Positions 8,812-17,413 of a DNA stretch of 64,000 bases are shown here, in pieces (the stretch's first letter is position 1; every line of letters begins with the position of its first letter). The notes under the pieces were generated by a model. That model was not told the origin of the DNA. It made no database searches and saw only the letters and a list, made by a program, of their open reading frames with translations. This DNA comes from a bacterium (GTDB lineage: Bacteria > Vulcanimicrobiota > Xenobia > Xenobiales > Xenobiaceae), in the NCBI GenBank assembly GCA_022839105.1, contig JALHDH010000005.1:1-64000 (forward strand), given 5' to 3'. The translations under genes and the position numbers were made by a program.

Positions 8812-11247
8812 ATGAGCGAGACCCCCATGAAGAGGCTCCCCCTGCTTGCCGCGATCCTGGCCCTCCTGTGCCTGCTGCCGCTGACGGCCTGGCCTGAGGA
8901 GGGGAGGCCGGCCTCCCCGGCGACTCCGGCCGCCAAAGACCCCCTGGTGCCCGACCATCTTCCCCCCCTGATCCTGCCGCCGCTGCCCGGAGACTCCTCC
9001 GAGCCGGGCGACCCTTCTCCGTCGGATCCGGTGGAAGACCCCACGGCCGCGCCGGTCGAGGAGCCGATCGCGCAGCCTCCGCCGCCCCTGCCGATGCCCC
9101 AGGGTCCGGCCGTGGTCCGGAACAACCTGCCCGTCGGCCGCAAGTATCACTTCGCCCTGGATTATGACGGCAAACTGGTGGGTTACAGCCACTTCTCGGT
9201 GGACCGCCTGCTGACCCTGGGCGGACAGTCCTCGTTCATGTTGAGCTCGGCCACCCGGATCAAGATCGGGGTCGGCGGAGTCCAGGACCTGAAGTTCGCC
9301 TCCCAGTTGGAGGTGGACAAGTCGACCCTGGCGCCCTCCTCCTTCCAGTGCATCCAGAAGTCCAGCGAAGGCGCCCTGGAGGTCAACTGCGTCTACTCCC
9401 CCACCATGGTGGCCCAGCGCAACCACGTGGGCCAGTTCGAGCAGACCCACTTCCACAACTACGAGGGGCCGACCCCGCACCTGGTCTTCAACAACCTCTG
9501 GGGTGAACTGGACACCTTCGCCGAGCACTACTGGTTGCTGGTCCGGGCCGCCTCGACGGGCGGCGTGCTTCCCGCCTATGACCCGATCCTGCGCGGAGCC
9601 GGTCAGGTCGTGGTCTACGCCCCGAAGAAGGAGAACTGGGACTGGGACGGCCGGAAGGTGGCGACCCGGGTCTACCCCGTGACCGATCTCAAGGGAACCC
9701 TCCTGGCCCGGGTCCGGGTCCTGGACTCCAACATGGAGCCCCTGGAGATCCGCGAGGTGGGACGCGGCCTGGTCTTCCGGCGCGCCGACCCCTCCATCGT
9801 CCAGCGCGTGGACAAGGTCGCCGGCCTGGACCTGTGGCCTTCCAAGATCGCCCGCTCGAACATCTTCTTCCCCGAGCCCGAGAAACTCAACACGCTGGAG
9901 GCCGACCTCGAACTGAACCTGCGGGGCGGACAATTCGCCGATCACCAGATCTCAGGCTACCGGCAGTACTTCACCGGACAGATGACTGAGGGTTCCATGA
10001 AGGGCCGCGTGGTGGTCCGCTCGGTCCCCCTGGAGATCTCCCGACGGACGCCCTTCCCCCTGCGCGGGGAGACCCCGGAGGAGATCCGCCCCTACCTGCT
10101 GCCCGGTCCGGGCGTCGAGAGCGACTATGTCCCGCTTTCCACCAAGGCGGCCGAGCTGACCTGGAAGGCCGAGAACGCCTTCCAGGCCGCACGGAGACTG
10201 AACTCGTTCGTGGCAGCGGAGATCGAAAACGGCATCTCCTTGCCCTCGGCCCGTTTTTGCCTGGAGAGCGGGATCGGCAACGCCGAGAGCCGGGCCCTGC
10301 TCCTGGTGGCCCTGGCCCGAGCCTCGGGGTTGCCGGCCCGGCGTATCGGCGGGCTGGTCTTCCAGGCCGGCGACTTCGTGCCCCACCACTGGGCCGAGAT
10401 CTGGCTGGGAACCCAGGAGGGTTGGACCCCCTTCGACCCGACCACCAACGAAGCTGGTCAGATCGGGGCCAGCCACATCGCCCTGGGGGAGAGCGGCGAC
10501 ATCCAGTCGACCATCATCCAGGTCAAGAACTACGCCCCGCGGGCCCCGCGCAAGGTGGCCTACTTCAACACCGAACTGACCTGGCCCGTCGGCGAGCAGC
10601 GCGTCTACGCCATCCTCCGCAACGGAGAGAGGATCGGCACCGAGACCGCCTGGGTTCGCGACATGCAGTTCCTCGACAACCAGGAGGTCTACAGCTTCCA
10701 GGCCCAGGCCACCCTTCAGGACGGTGAGAAGACCCTGGAGATGGAGTCGGAGCTGCTGGTGGACCCCGCCGGCCTGCCGGTCCGCTTCCACACGGTCTCC
10801 GCCGACCCCTCGGGCCCGATCGAGACCGAGCTGCGCTTCAAGGCCGACACCCTGCACCAGTCCGTCAAAGGCGGGAAGAGCCCCCTGGAAAGGGAGGTCC
10901 CCTTCGCCCGGGGCACCTACCTGACCGACCAGAGATTCCTGTCCCAGTGGGCCCTGGTCGTCGGCCAGCTTCCCCAGTCCAAGCCGGGCGACACGGTGGC
11001 GCCCGAGAAGAAGCAGACCCTGCACGTCTTCGTGCCCGAAGACCTGCGCTCGCGCGAACTGGTGCTGGAGGCCCGGGACCCGGAGACCCTGACCCTGGCC
11101 GATGGCAGCGAGGTCCTGGCCCGGAAGTACGAAACCGAGAAGGGGATGATCTTCTTCCTCAACGACCAGAACCAGGTCGTCAAGATCGCCATCCCCGGCC
11201 AGAAGCTGGAGGTCCTGCTGGAGAAGACCGAGTTCCGCATGAACTGA
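8812..11247 (+). CDS. Secreted transglutaminase-fold protein, catalytic Cys replaced, 811 aa
   Basis: A signal peptide (about residues 6-27, from MKRLPLLAAILALL) is followed by a Pro-rich linker to about residue 100, a beta-rich region to about 440 and a transglutaminase-like core at about 470-560: GIGNAESRALLLVALARA, SGLPARRIGG, FVPHHWAEIWL and EGWTPFDPT. The core His (HHWAEIW) and Asp (FDPT) are present. In the canonical G-D-C-x-E-H-A...GIPAR alignment the nucleophile Cys falls on Ala (GNAES), so it is probably not a protease or amidase. The C-terminal 250 residues are again beta-rich. Such proteins often act in cell-envelope binding. The ATG at 8812 abuts AAGAGG; the in-frame ATG at 8827 gives a tighter signal peptide and is an equally good start. 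Confidence 0.78.
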   Translation: MSETPMKRLPLLAAILALLCLLPLTAWPEEGRPASPATPAAKDPLVPDHLPPLILPPLPGDSSEPGDPSPSDPVEDPTAAPVEEPIAQPPPPLPMPQGPAVVRNNLPVGRKYHFALDYDGKLVGYSHFSVDRLLTLGGQSSFMLSSATRIKIGVGGVQDLKFASQLEVDKSTLAPSSFQCIQKSSEGALEVNCVYSPTMVAQRNHVGQFEQTHFHNYEGPTPHLVFNNLWGELDTFAEHYWLLVRAASTGGVLPAYDPILRGAGQVVVYAPKKENWDWDGRKVATRVYPVTDLKGTLLARVRVLDSNMEPLEIREVGRGLVFRRADPSIVQRVDKVAGLDLWPSKIARSNIFFPEPEKLNTLEADLELNLRGGQFADHQISGYRQYFTGQMTEGSMKGRVVVRSVPLEISRRTPFPLRGETPEEIRPYLLPGPGVESDYVPLSTKAAELTWKAENAFQAARRLNSFVAAEIENGISLPSARFCLESGIGNAESRALLLVALARASGLPARRIGGLVFQAGDFVPHHWAEIWLGTQEGWTPFDPTTNEAGQIGASHIALGESGDIQSTIIQVKNYAPRAPRKVAYFNTELTWPVGEQRVYAILRNGERIGTETAWVRDMQFLDNQEVYSFQAQATLQDGEKTLEMESELLVDPAGLPVRFHTVSADPSGPIETELRFKADTLHQSVKGGKSPLEREVPFARGTYLTDQRFLSQWALVVGQLPQSKPGDTVAPEKKQTLHVFVPEDLRSRELVLEARDPETLTLADGSEVLARKYETEKGMIFFLNDQNQVVKIAIPGQKLEVLLEKTEFRMN

Positions 11248-11307
11248 GAAGCCCGGTTTCCTTGACTTGAAGGGGTTTCATACGAGTTGCCAGAAGGGTC
11301 GCGCGCT

Positions 11308-12795
11308 ATGAGCGAGAGGATCCTGGCCGGTCGCTATCGGTTGGACGAGCGCATCGGCGAAGGGGGCATGGGCTCGGTCTACCGGGCCCTGGACCTGCAC
11401 ACCGGCCAGGACGTGGCGGTCAAGCTGCTGCGTCGGAAGCTGTGCGAGCGCGAGCATTCGCGCCGGCGCTTCGCTCGGGAAGCCCGGGCCGCTGGCCTGC
11501 TGGATCACCCGGGGATCGTCCGGGTCCTGGACCACGGCCAGGATGACCGCCCCTACCTGGTCATGGAGCTGCTGGAAGGGATCTCGCTGCGTCGCCATGT
11601 CCGGCGCGCCAAGCCGACGCCGGCCGAACTGCTGGAGTTGGTGGCCCAGATCTCCGACGCGATGTCACATGCCCACTCTCGAGGCATCATCCATCGCGAC
11701 CTCAAGCCCGACAACGTCTATGTGGCCCCGGGTGGCCGGGTGAAGGTGCTGGATTTCGGCCTGGCCAGGATGTTGCGGATCCCCGAGCTCTCGGCCCTGA
11801 CCCGGTCGGGAACGGCCCTGGGCACCTGCTCCTACATGGCCCCCGAGCAGGCCGCCGGCAAGGAGGCCGACGAACGCAGCGATCTCTACTCCGTCGGCGT
11901 GATGCTGTACGAGTTCCTGTGCGGGATGGTCCCTTTCTCGGCCGAAGAGCCGGCCAGCGTGCTCTACATGCAGGTCCACCAGGCCCCCGAACCCCCCCGG
12001 GCGGTCAACCCCGACCTTCCCGTCGAAATCGAGAACCTGATCCTGCACCTGATGGACAAGGATCCCGCGCGCCGACCGGCCAGCGCCCGGGTCCTGGCCT
12101 TGGACCTGCGACGCATCGCCGCCCGCCTGCGCGGGGAGGTCCTTCCTGCCTCGGTGGCCGTGGCCTCCGCCGACTCGGCAGAGTCCACCCTGATCTTCAC
12201 CGCGAACCGCCACCCCGCTCCGGCCCTGCCCAACGTCCGACCGGCACCGGGCAGCCCCTTCCCCGAAGGGGACCGGGTCTGCCTGTTGACCACCGATCTT
12301 CCGGGCCTCTCCCGTCTGGGCCTGGATCTCAGCCCCCTGGAGGTCTCGGCCATGATGGCCGACCTCTCCACCGAACTGGAGGAAGCCCTGCGCGCCCACT
12401 CCGGCCGGCTTCTGGAGCGCCACGGGACCCGGATCGTCGCGGCCTTTGCCGGCCGGGAGCCCGGGCTGCGGGCCGTCCAGGCCGTGAACCGGATGCGCGC
12501 TCGGGTGCAGACCCTGCTGAGGCGCTATGCCATGACTTCACCCCCGGCCCTCTCGGCCGGAATCTTCGGCGGCAGCCTTCCCCCTCGATTGCCAGGCGAC
12601 TCGTGGGAGGAGATGGCCCGCAAGGAACTCCTGCACGGGGCCCAGAGGTTGGAGATGTTGGCCCGTGAACACCCGGACGCCACCCTGATCTGCGCCGAGA
12701 GCCTGGACGAAAGGGTCCCGGTGCAACCCCTGAGGACCCTCTTCGTCCGCGGCCGCCGCGACCCGGTGCAGATCTTCCGGGTTCTGGAAGCCTGA
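11308..12795 (+). CDS. Ser/Thr protein kinase with C-terminal degenerate adenylate/guanylate cyclase-like domain, 495 aa
   Basis: The N-terminal Hanks-type kinase domain (about 1-265) is complete: glycine loop GEGGMGSVY, VAVK lysine, HRDLKPDN catalytic loop, DFG and APE. After a linker, about 325-495 resembles class III nucleotidyl cyclases: LLTTDLPGLSRLG for the first metal-binding strand, RLLERHGTRIVAAFAG for the hairpin and LSAGIFGG for the third. The canonical Gly-Asp of the hairpin is Gly-Thr here, removing a catalytic acid, so the domain is probably a sensor or scaffold, as in kinase-cyclase receptor fusions. No transmembrane helix, so cytosolic. The ATG at 11308 follows AGAAGG; a TTG at 11287 adds seven codons. 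Confidence 0.9.
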   Translation: MSERILAGRYRLDERIGEGGMGSVYRALDLHTGQDVAVKLLRRKLCEREHSRRRFAREARAAGLLDHPGIVRVLDHGQDDRPYLVMELLEGISLRRHVRRAKPTPAELLELVAQISDAMSHAHSRGIIHRDLKPDNVYVAPGGRVKVLDFGLARMLRIPELSALTRSGTALGTCSYMAPEQAAGKEADERSDLYSVGVMLYEFLCGMVPFSAEEPASVLYMQVHQAPEPPRAVNPDLPVEIENLILHLMDKDPARRPASARVLALDLRRIAARLRGEVLPASVAVASADSAESTLIFTANRHPAPALPNVRPAPGSPFPEGDRVCLLTTDLPGLSRLGLDLSPLEVSAMMADLSTELEEALRAHSGRLLERHGTRIVAAFAGREPGLRAVQAVNRMRARVQTLLRRYAMTSPPALSAGIFGGSLPPRLPGDSWEEMARKELLHGAQRLEMLAREHPDATLICAESLDERVPVQPLRTLFVRGRRDPVQIFRVLEA

Positions 12796-12849
12796 GAGCC
12801 GATCCCCCCGCCACTCCCCTGGCGGAGTCCCAGGAAAGGAATCGCGACC

Positions 12850-13242
12850 ATGGAACTGCGGTTCTACGGTCTTCCCCTCCTCCTGCTCGGAGGTGCGGCC
12901 TGGCTCGCCCTGGCCGAGATCCGGAATTTCCAGGCCGGTCGGGAAGCCGAGAGACCTTCCTGGTCTCGCCTGATCCGCCGCCTCTTCGGCGCCGCCCTGC
13001 TGGTGGCCATCTCTGCGATGTTCCAGTTCGCCGACACCAGGCTGCCCGACCAGATGCCGCCCGACCAGGCTCTGGCCTACTTCCACTACTGGATGGGTGC
13101 CCTGGCCCTGGTCGGCCTGGCTGGAATCCTGGCCCTCTGGGACGTCCTGGCCGAACTTCGGAACCTGAGGTCCTACGTCGACCGGGCCGAGCGCGACGAG
13201 CTGCGCAAGCTGCATGATCACCTGAAGGAGCCCAAGCCCTGA
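12850..13242 (+). CDS. Small integral membrane protein, 130 aa, unknown function
   Basis: Three predicted transmembrane helices at about 5-25, 44-62 and 80-98, joined by short charged loops, with a basic/acidic tail (RAERDELRKLHDHLKEPKP) likely cytosolic. AAAGGA precedes the ATG. It lies 54 bp after the kinase gene, and its 3' end carries the ribosome-binding site of the next gene, so it is probably the middle gene of an operon. No family recognised. Confidence 0.75.
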   Translation: MELRFYGLPLLLLGGAAWLALAEIRNFQAGREAERPSWSRLIRRLFGAALLVAISAMFQFADTRLPDQMPPDQALAYFHYWMGALALVGLAGILALWDVLAELRNLRSYVDRAERDELRKLHDHLKEPKP

Positions 13243-15038
13243 GACCCCTCATCTTTTTCTTGATCGCCGGGCTGCTGGCGCTTCCCCTGGAGGCCAGCCC
13301 CGCCCCCCTGACCGTCCGCACCCTGGCGGAGCCGGCTCGAGCCCAACTCCTCCGGGGCCCGGAAGTGGTCCTGGAGATCGAGGGAGCCTCTCCCGAGCAG
13401 GCCCGGCGCGCGGCGGACCTGGCCATGCGGCCCGAGGTCCCCATCCGGGTGACCACCCGGGAGGACCAGGCCCTGGTCTGGTCCGGAGAGGACCTGCTGG
13501 CGGCGATCTCCCAGCGGCAGTCGGCGCGCTGGGCCACCACCCCCTACTCGCTGGCCCGGACCTTCGCCAACCGCCTGGAGGCGGCCCGAACGGGCAAGGC
13601 CCCGGCCGTGCCGACCCTGGACCCCGCCCGGATGACGGTCCCCCTGGGCGAGACCCGCCCTGCCCGCTGGCTCAACGTGGCCGGGACTCCCCAGGTGACG
13701 GTCTCCGACCCTTCGGTGGCGACGGTCATGCTGACGGGCAACCAGGCGCTGGTGACCGGGACCGGCACGGGCGAGGCCACGATCACCCTGTCCTGGGAGA
13801 AAAACACGCTGAAGCTTCCGGTGGTGGTCCGCCCCTGGGCCGCCCGCCTTCCCGCCGAGCTGGAGGTCCCCCTCTCGGGAGGGATGCCCCGGGCGGAGGC
13901 CCTGCGCCGGGTGCTGCTGAGTCGGGCCTGGCCTCATCCGGCTGCCCGGGTGGAGATCTCCTTCCCGAAGGACCCTCCCAGGAATCCGGATTCCCCCATC
14001 CCCGTCGAAGTCCAGGCCTCCGGGCCGGGGCTCCTGACCGCGAGTTCGAAGATCCAGGTCCGCTTCAAGCCCACCCCGATCCAGATCTACCAGGCCGGTG
14101 CCCTGGTGATGAGCAATCGCCCCGAGAAGGTCCACACCGAAGGGACCCTCCTGCGCCAATCGCTGCCGGCGGCTCCGGTCCGCCTGCTGATCCACCACTA
14201 CAACCTGCCCCAGGGCCCCGAGCGCTTCCTGGAAATGTTGCTGCGGAACCCCTCCGGTTCGCCGGCGCGCGTCTTCCTGGCCCTGGAGGGTGTGGGCCCC
14301 TCGGCTGACGAGATCTTCGCGGGACACCTGGCCACCCGCCGTTTCCTGGAGCGCATGGGGGAGATGCAGGGGATCACCCTGAGAGTGGGGCCCGGCGAAA
14401 CCGTGCTGCTGGAGCGCCTGCGCATGAAGCCTGGACAGACGGTCAGCGCCATGGGCTGGCTGCAGCCCCTGGATGCCGTCGAGACCGAATTGACCGTCCG
14501 AGCGGTCGATTCCCAGGGTCAGGCCCCCGACCGGGATCTGGCCCCCGCAGGCCCCGGCCCCTTCTCCACCGGACGGGGCCTCTTCCCCGCCGAGGTCCAT
14601 GCCTCGTATGCCCACGATCTGGGCTCACGCTACACCTTCATCCCGCTGGGCGACACCCCGTTCACCCAGGATCCGATCACCGGCGAGCCCAACCCCGGGA
14701 ACTTCGGAGTGGTCTACCGGGTCCATTTGGTTCTGCGCAACCCCACCGACGAGGTTCGGGAGGCCCGGGTCTTCTTCCGTCCCCGAGGAGGCCCGGCCCG
14801 CGGAATCTTCTTCGTCGACGGCGCCTTCGCCGAGACCGACAACGCCACCAGCGCCAGACCCTATCTTCTGGGCCGCTGGTCCCTTGCGCCCGGAGAGGTC
14901 CGGGAGGTCCGACTGGAGACCTTTCCGCAATCCGGATCGAACTACCCCGTCACCCTGGAGGTGCAGTCAGACTTCATGAACCTGCCCTCCGCCGCCCATC
15001 CCGAGCCGGGCCCGCTCTCGCCCATGTGGATGCCATGA
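13239..15038 (+). CDS. Large secreted protein with a BIG2/pilus-N-like domain, apparent CTG start, 599 aa
   Basis: Usual start codons first occur at a TTG (13260) inside what looks like a signal peptide and 29 bases from any ribosome-binding site. A CTG at 13239 overlaps the previous stop as CTGA, lies eight bases after AAGGAG (13225-13230), and yields a full signal peptide: basic n-region MRP, then LIFFLIAGLLALPLEASP. I therefore call CTG. The mature protein contains an Ig-like segment at about 135-205 (VTVSDPSVATV, then ALVTGTGTGEATITLSW), like the N-domain of CpaC/RcpA secretins or BIG2 domains, then beta-rich regions with no catalytic motif. It is probably a periplasmic or surface adhesion-type protein. 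The 3' end overlaps the next gene as ATGA. Confidence 0.78.
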   Translation: MRPLIFFLIAGLLALPLEASPAPLTVRTLAEPARAQLLRGPEVVLEIEGASPEQARRAADLAMRPEVPIRVTTREDQALVWSGEDLLAAISQRQSARWATTPYSLARTFANRLEAARTGKAPAVPTLDPARMTVPLGETRPARWLNVAGTPQVTVSDPSVATVMLTGNQALVTGTGTGEATITLSWEKNTLKLPVVVRPWAARLPAELEVPLSGGMPRAEALRRVLLSRAWPHPAARVEISFPKDPPRNPDSPIPVEVQASGPGLLTASSKIQVRFKPTPIQIYQAGALVMSNRPEKVHTEGTLLRQSLPAAPVRLLIHHYNLPQGPERFLEMLLRNPSGSPARVFLALEGVGPSADEIFAGHLATRRFLERMGEMQGITLRVGPGETVLLERLRMKPGQTVSAMGWLQPLDAVETELTVRAVDSQGQAPDRDLAPAGPGPFSTGRGLFPAEVHASYAHDLGSRYTFIPLGDTPFTQDPITGEPNPGNFGVVYRVHLVLRNPTDEVREARVFFRPRGGPARGIFFVDGAFAETDNATSARPYLLGRWSLAPGEVREVRLETFPQSGSNYPVTLEVQSDFMNLPSAAHPEPGPLSPMWMP

Positions 15039-15637
15039 GCCACCCTTCCGAACCGGCCTCGAGCCAGGAGCGCTGCCCCTGGTGCGGCCAGGACCCCTTG
15101 TATCGGGAATATCACGACCGGGAATGGGGAGTTCCCGTCCGAGACGACCAGCGGCTCTTCGAGTTCCTGGTGCTGGAGGGAGCCCAGGCTGGGCTCTCCT
15201 GGCTGACCATCCTGCGCAAGCGCGAGAACTATCGACGGGCCTTCCAGGGATTCGACCCGGAACGGGTGGCCCGCATGGGCGAGACGCAGCTCCAGTCCCT
15301 GCTGGCCGACCCGGGAATCGTGCGCAACCGACGCAAACTCGAGTCCGCCGTGAACAACGCCCGGGCCTTCCTGAAGATTCGCGATCAGCGCGGCGCCTTC
15401 TGGCCCTATCTGTGGGGCTTCGTCCAGAACCAGCCGATCCAGAACGCCTGGAGGACCCTCCAGGAGATCCCTGCCACCACGCCGCTGGCCGAGCGGATCA
15501 GCCGCGAACTGAAGGCCCAGGGCTTCACCTTCCTGGGCCCCACCATCATGTACGCCCATATGCAGGCCACGGGGATGGTGAACGACCACCTGACCGGCTG
15601 CTTCCGCTGGGCCGAACTGGGCGGCGCCTCGGGCTGA
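15035..15637 (+). CDS. tag: DNA-3-methyladenine glycosylase I, 200 aa
   Basis: Removes 3-methyladenine from alkylated DNA in base-excision repair. Family signatures: the zinc-site Cys and His in CPWCGQDPLYREYHDREWG, the catalytic-pocket stretch FEFLVLEGAQAGLSWLTIL, YLWGFV, and the C-terminal zinc ligands in NDHLTGCFR. Length fits Tag (about 190 aa). The ATG at 15035 overlaps the preceding stop as ATGA; an in-frame ATG at 15026 is less likely. Confidence 0.95.
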   Translation: MSHPSEPASSQERCPWCGQDPLYREYHDREWGVPVRDDQRLFEFLVLEGAQAGLSWLTILRKRENYRRAFQGFDPERVARMGETQLQSLLADPGIVRNRRKLESAVNNARAFLKIRDQRGAFWPYLWGFVQNQPIQNAWRTLQEIPATTPLAERISRELKAQGFTFLGPTIMYAHMQATGMVNDHLTGCFRWAELGGASG

Positions 15638-15661
15638 AGGACTCTCGGGTCCAGGTGGCCT

Positions 15662-17371
15662 TCAGGCCCGGCCCGTCGCCTCGCGCCGGGCCAGGGCGGC
15701 CTCGGCAGCGGCCACGGCCCGATCCAGGGTCAAGTGGAAGGCCCGCTCGGCGTGGCGCTCGCGCCACCCGGCCCGGGCCGCCACGTCGCCGACGGGGCCC
15801 TTCATGCCCGCCAGATGGACCTCCAACCCCTGCAGACCGAGTTCGTGCATCAACTCCTCGAGACTCTCCAAGGCGACGGCGTCCACGTCATTGACGGCCG
15901 AAAGATCGATCACCAGGCCCGCGACACCCTGGCGCGCCGCCAGGGCCCGCTCCACCACGTCGCGCAGCCAGGTGGCGTTGGCGAAGTACAGGCTGGCATC
16001 GGGGCGGAGGACCACCAGGCGAGGATGGACACGGGCCTGAGGATGGCGCAGGACATTCCGCCAGACCCCACAGGCACCCGAGGCCTCGGAGTCCGCCAGC
16101 CGGCCCATGATCGCCACATGGGGGAAGGCGCTGCGCCACAGGAAGATCGCCAGCGAGAAGCCGATCCCGACCAGGATCCCCGGCTCGACCCCCAGGAAGA
16201 AGGTGGCCAGGAAGGTGATCCCCAGGCTCAGGGCATCGGCCCGGCGCACCCGCCACAGGCGGAATGGTTCGCGCAGATCCACCAGGCCGATGACCGCGGC
16301 CACCACCAGGGCAGCCAGGATGGCCTGGGGCAGATGATAGAAGAGCGGGGTCAGCGCCAACAGGGTCAGCATGACCAGAAGGGCCGTCACCACCGAGGCC
16401 AGGCCACTGCGGGCCCCGGCCTGATGGTTCACCGCGCTGCGCGAGAACCCGCCGGTCACGGGGAAGGCACTCAGGACCCCGGCGACCAGGTTTGAAAGCC
16501 CCAGACCCAGCAACTCGCGATCCGCATCGACCCGCTCGCCGTCGCGCGCCGCCAGGGAGCGGGCCACGGCGATCGACTCCAGGAAGCCGATGAACGCGAT
16601 GGTCAAAGCGGTGGGGAAGAGCGCCCAGACCGCCTCGGCCGGGGCGTGGGGAAGAGCCGGACGGGGAAGACCCGCCGGCACGGCTCCGACGATCCGGACT
16701 CCGGCCTGCTCCAGGCCCAGCAGCGCCACCGAGAGGGTGCCCAGGACCACCACCACCAGGGGCATCGGCAGCCGGGGCAACCAGCGCCGGCCGGTCAGCA
16801 GGAGGAGCAATGCGGCCATCCCCAGCAAAAGGGTCCACGGTTGGACCTCGCCCAGACGCCGAAAGACCTCCAGAAGGATGGGCACGGGCTCCTTGGCGAC
16901 CAGTGGGAATCCCAGGAGGTGGTGCAACTGCGAGAGGGCGATCACCAGGGCGGCGGCCGAGGTGAAACCCGAGACCACCGCGTGCGAGAGGAAGGCCACC
17001 AGGACCCCTCCCCGCAGCAGGCCCAACCCCAACTGCAGGCCCCCGACCATCAGGGCCAGGATCCCCGCCAGGGCGAGGAAGTCCGCGCCACCCGGCTCGG
17101 CCAGGGCAGAGATCCCGGCGAAGGTCAGAAGCGACACGATGGCCACCGGACCGACGGCCAGGGCTCGCGAGGAGCCCATCACGGCATAGGCTACCAGAGG
17201 CAGGGTCGAGGCATACAGGCCGGTCACCGGGGGCATCCCCGCCAGCATGGCGTAGGCCATGCCCTGGGGAACCAGCATCACGGCCACCGTCAGGCCCGCC
17301 AGGAGGTCCCTCGGGAAGTCGCGCCGGTCGTAGCGGCTCAGCCACGGGGCCAGGGTCAGCGGAGAGGACAT
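15662..17371 (-). CDS. SulP-family sulfate/anion permease with STAS domain, 569 aa
   Basis: Inner-membrane transporter. The N-terminal part begins with the conserved SulP segment FPRDLLAGLTVAVMLVPQGMAYAMLAG and spans about 10-14 hydrophobic helices to about residue 420. The C-terminal STAS domain (about 440-555) ends with VAGLVIDLSAVNDVDAVALE, a typical anti-anti-sigma-like strand-loop. Substrate could be sulfate, bicarbonate or another oxyanion. The MBL-rhodanese gene 42 bp upstream in the same operon favours a sulfur oxyanion, as an inference. Convergent with tag, 24 bp apart. Confidence 0.93.
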   Translation of the reverse strand: MSSPLTLAPWLSRYDRRDFPRDLLAGLTVAVMLVPQGMAYAMLAGMPPVTGLYASTLPLVAYAVMGSSRALAVGPVAIVSLLTFAGISALAEPGGADFLALAGILALMVGGLQLGLGLLRGGVLVAFLSHAVVSGFTSAAALVIALSQLHHLLGFPLVAKEPVPILLEVFRRLGEVQPWTLLLGMAALLLLLTGRRWLPRLPMPLVVVVLGTLSVALLGLEQAGVRIVGAVPAGLPRPALPHAPAEAVWALFPTALTIAFIGFLESIAVARSLAARDGERVDADRELLGLGLSNLVAGVLSAFPVTGGFSRSAVNHQAGARSGLASVVTALLVMLTLLALTPLFYHLPQAILAALVVAAVIGLVDLREPFRLWRVRRADALSLGITFLATFFLGVEPGILVGIGFSLAIFLWRSAFPHVAIMGRLADSEASGACGVWRNVLRHPQARVHPRLVVLRPDASLYFANATWLRDVVERALAARQGVAGLVIDLSAVNDVDAVALESLEELMHELGLQGLEVHLAGMKGPVGDVAARAGWRERHAERAFHLTLDRAVAAAEAALARREATGRA

Positions 17372-17413
17372 CTTTGGCCCTTCCCATCGGGGGGGATGAA
17401 TCCCCCCGACGGC

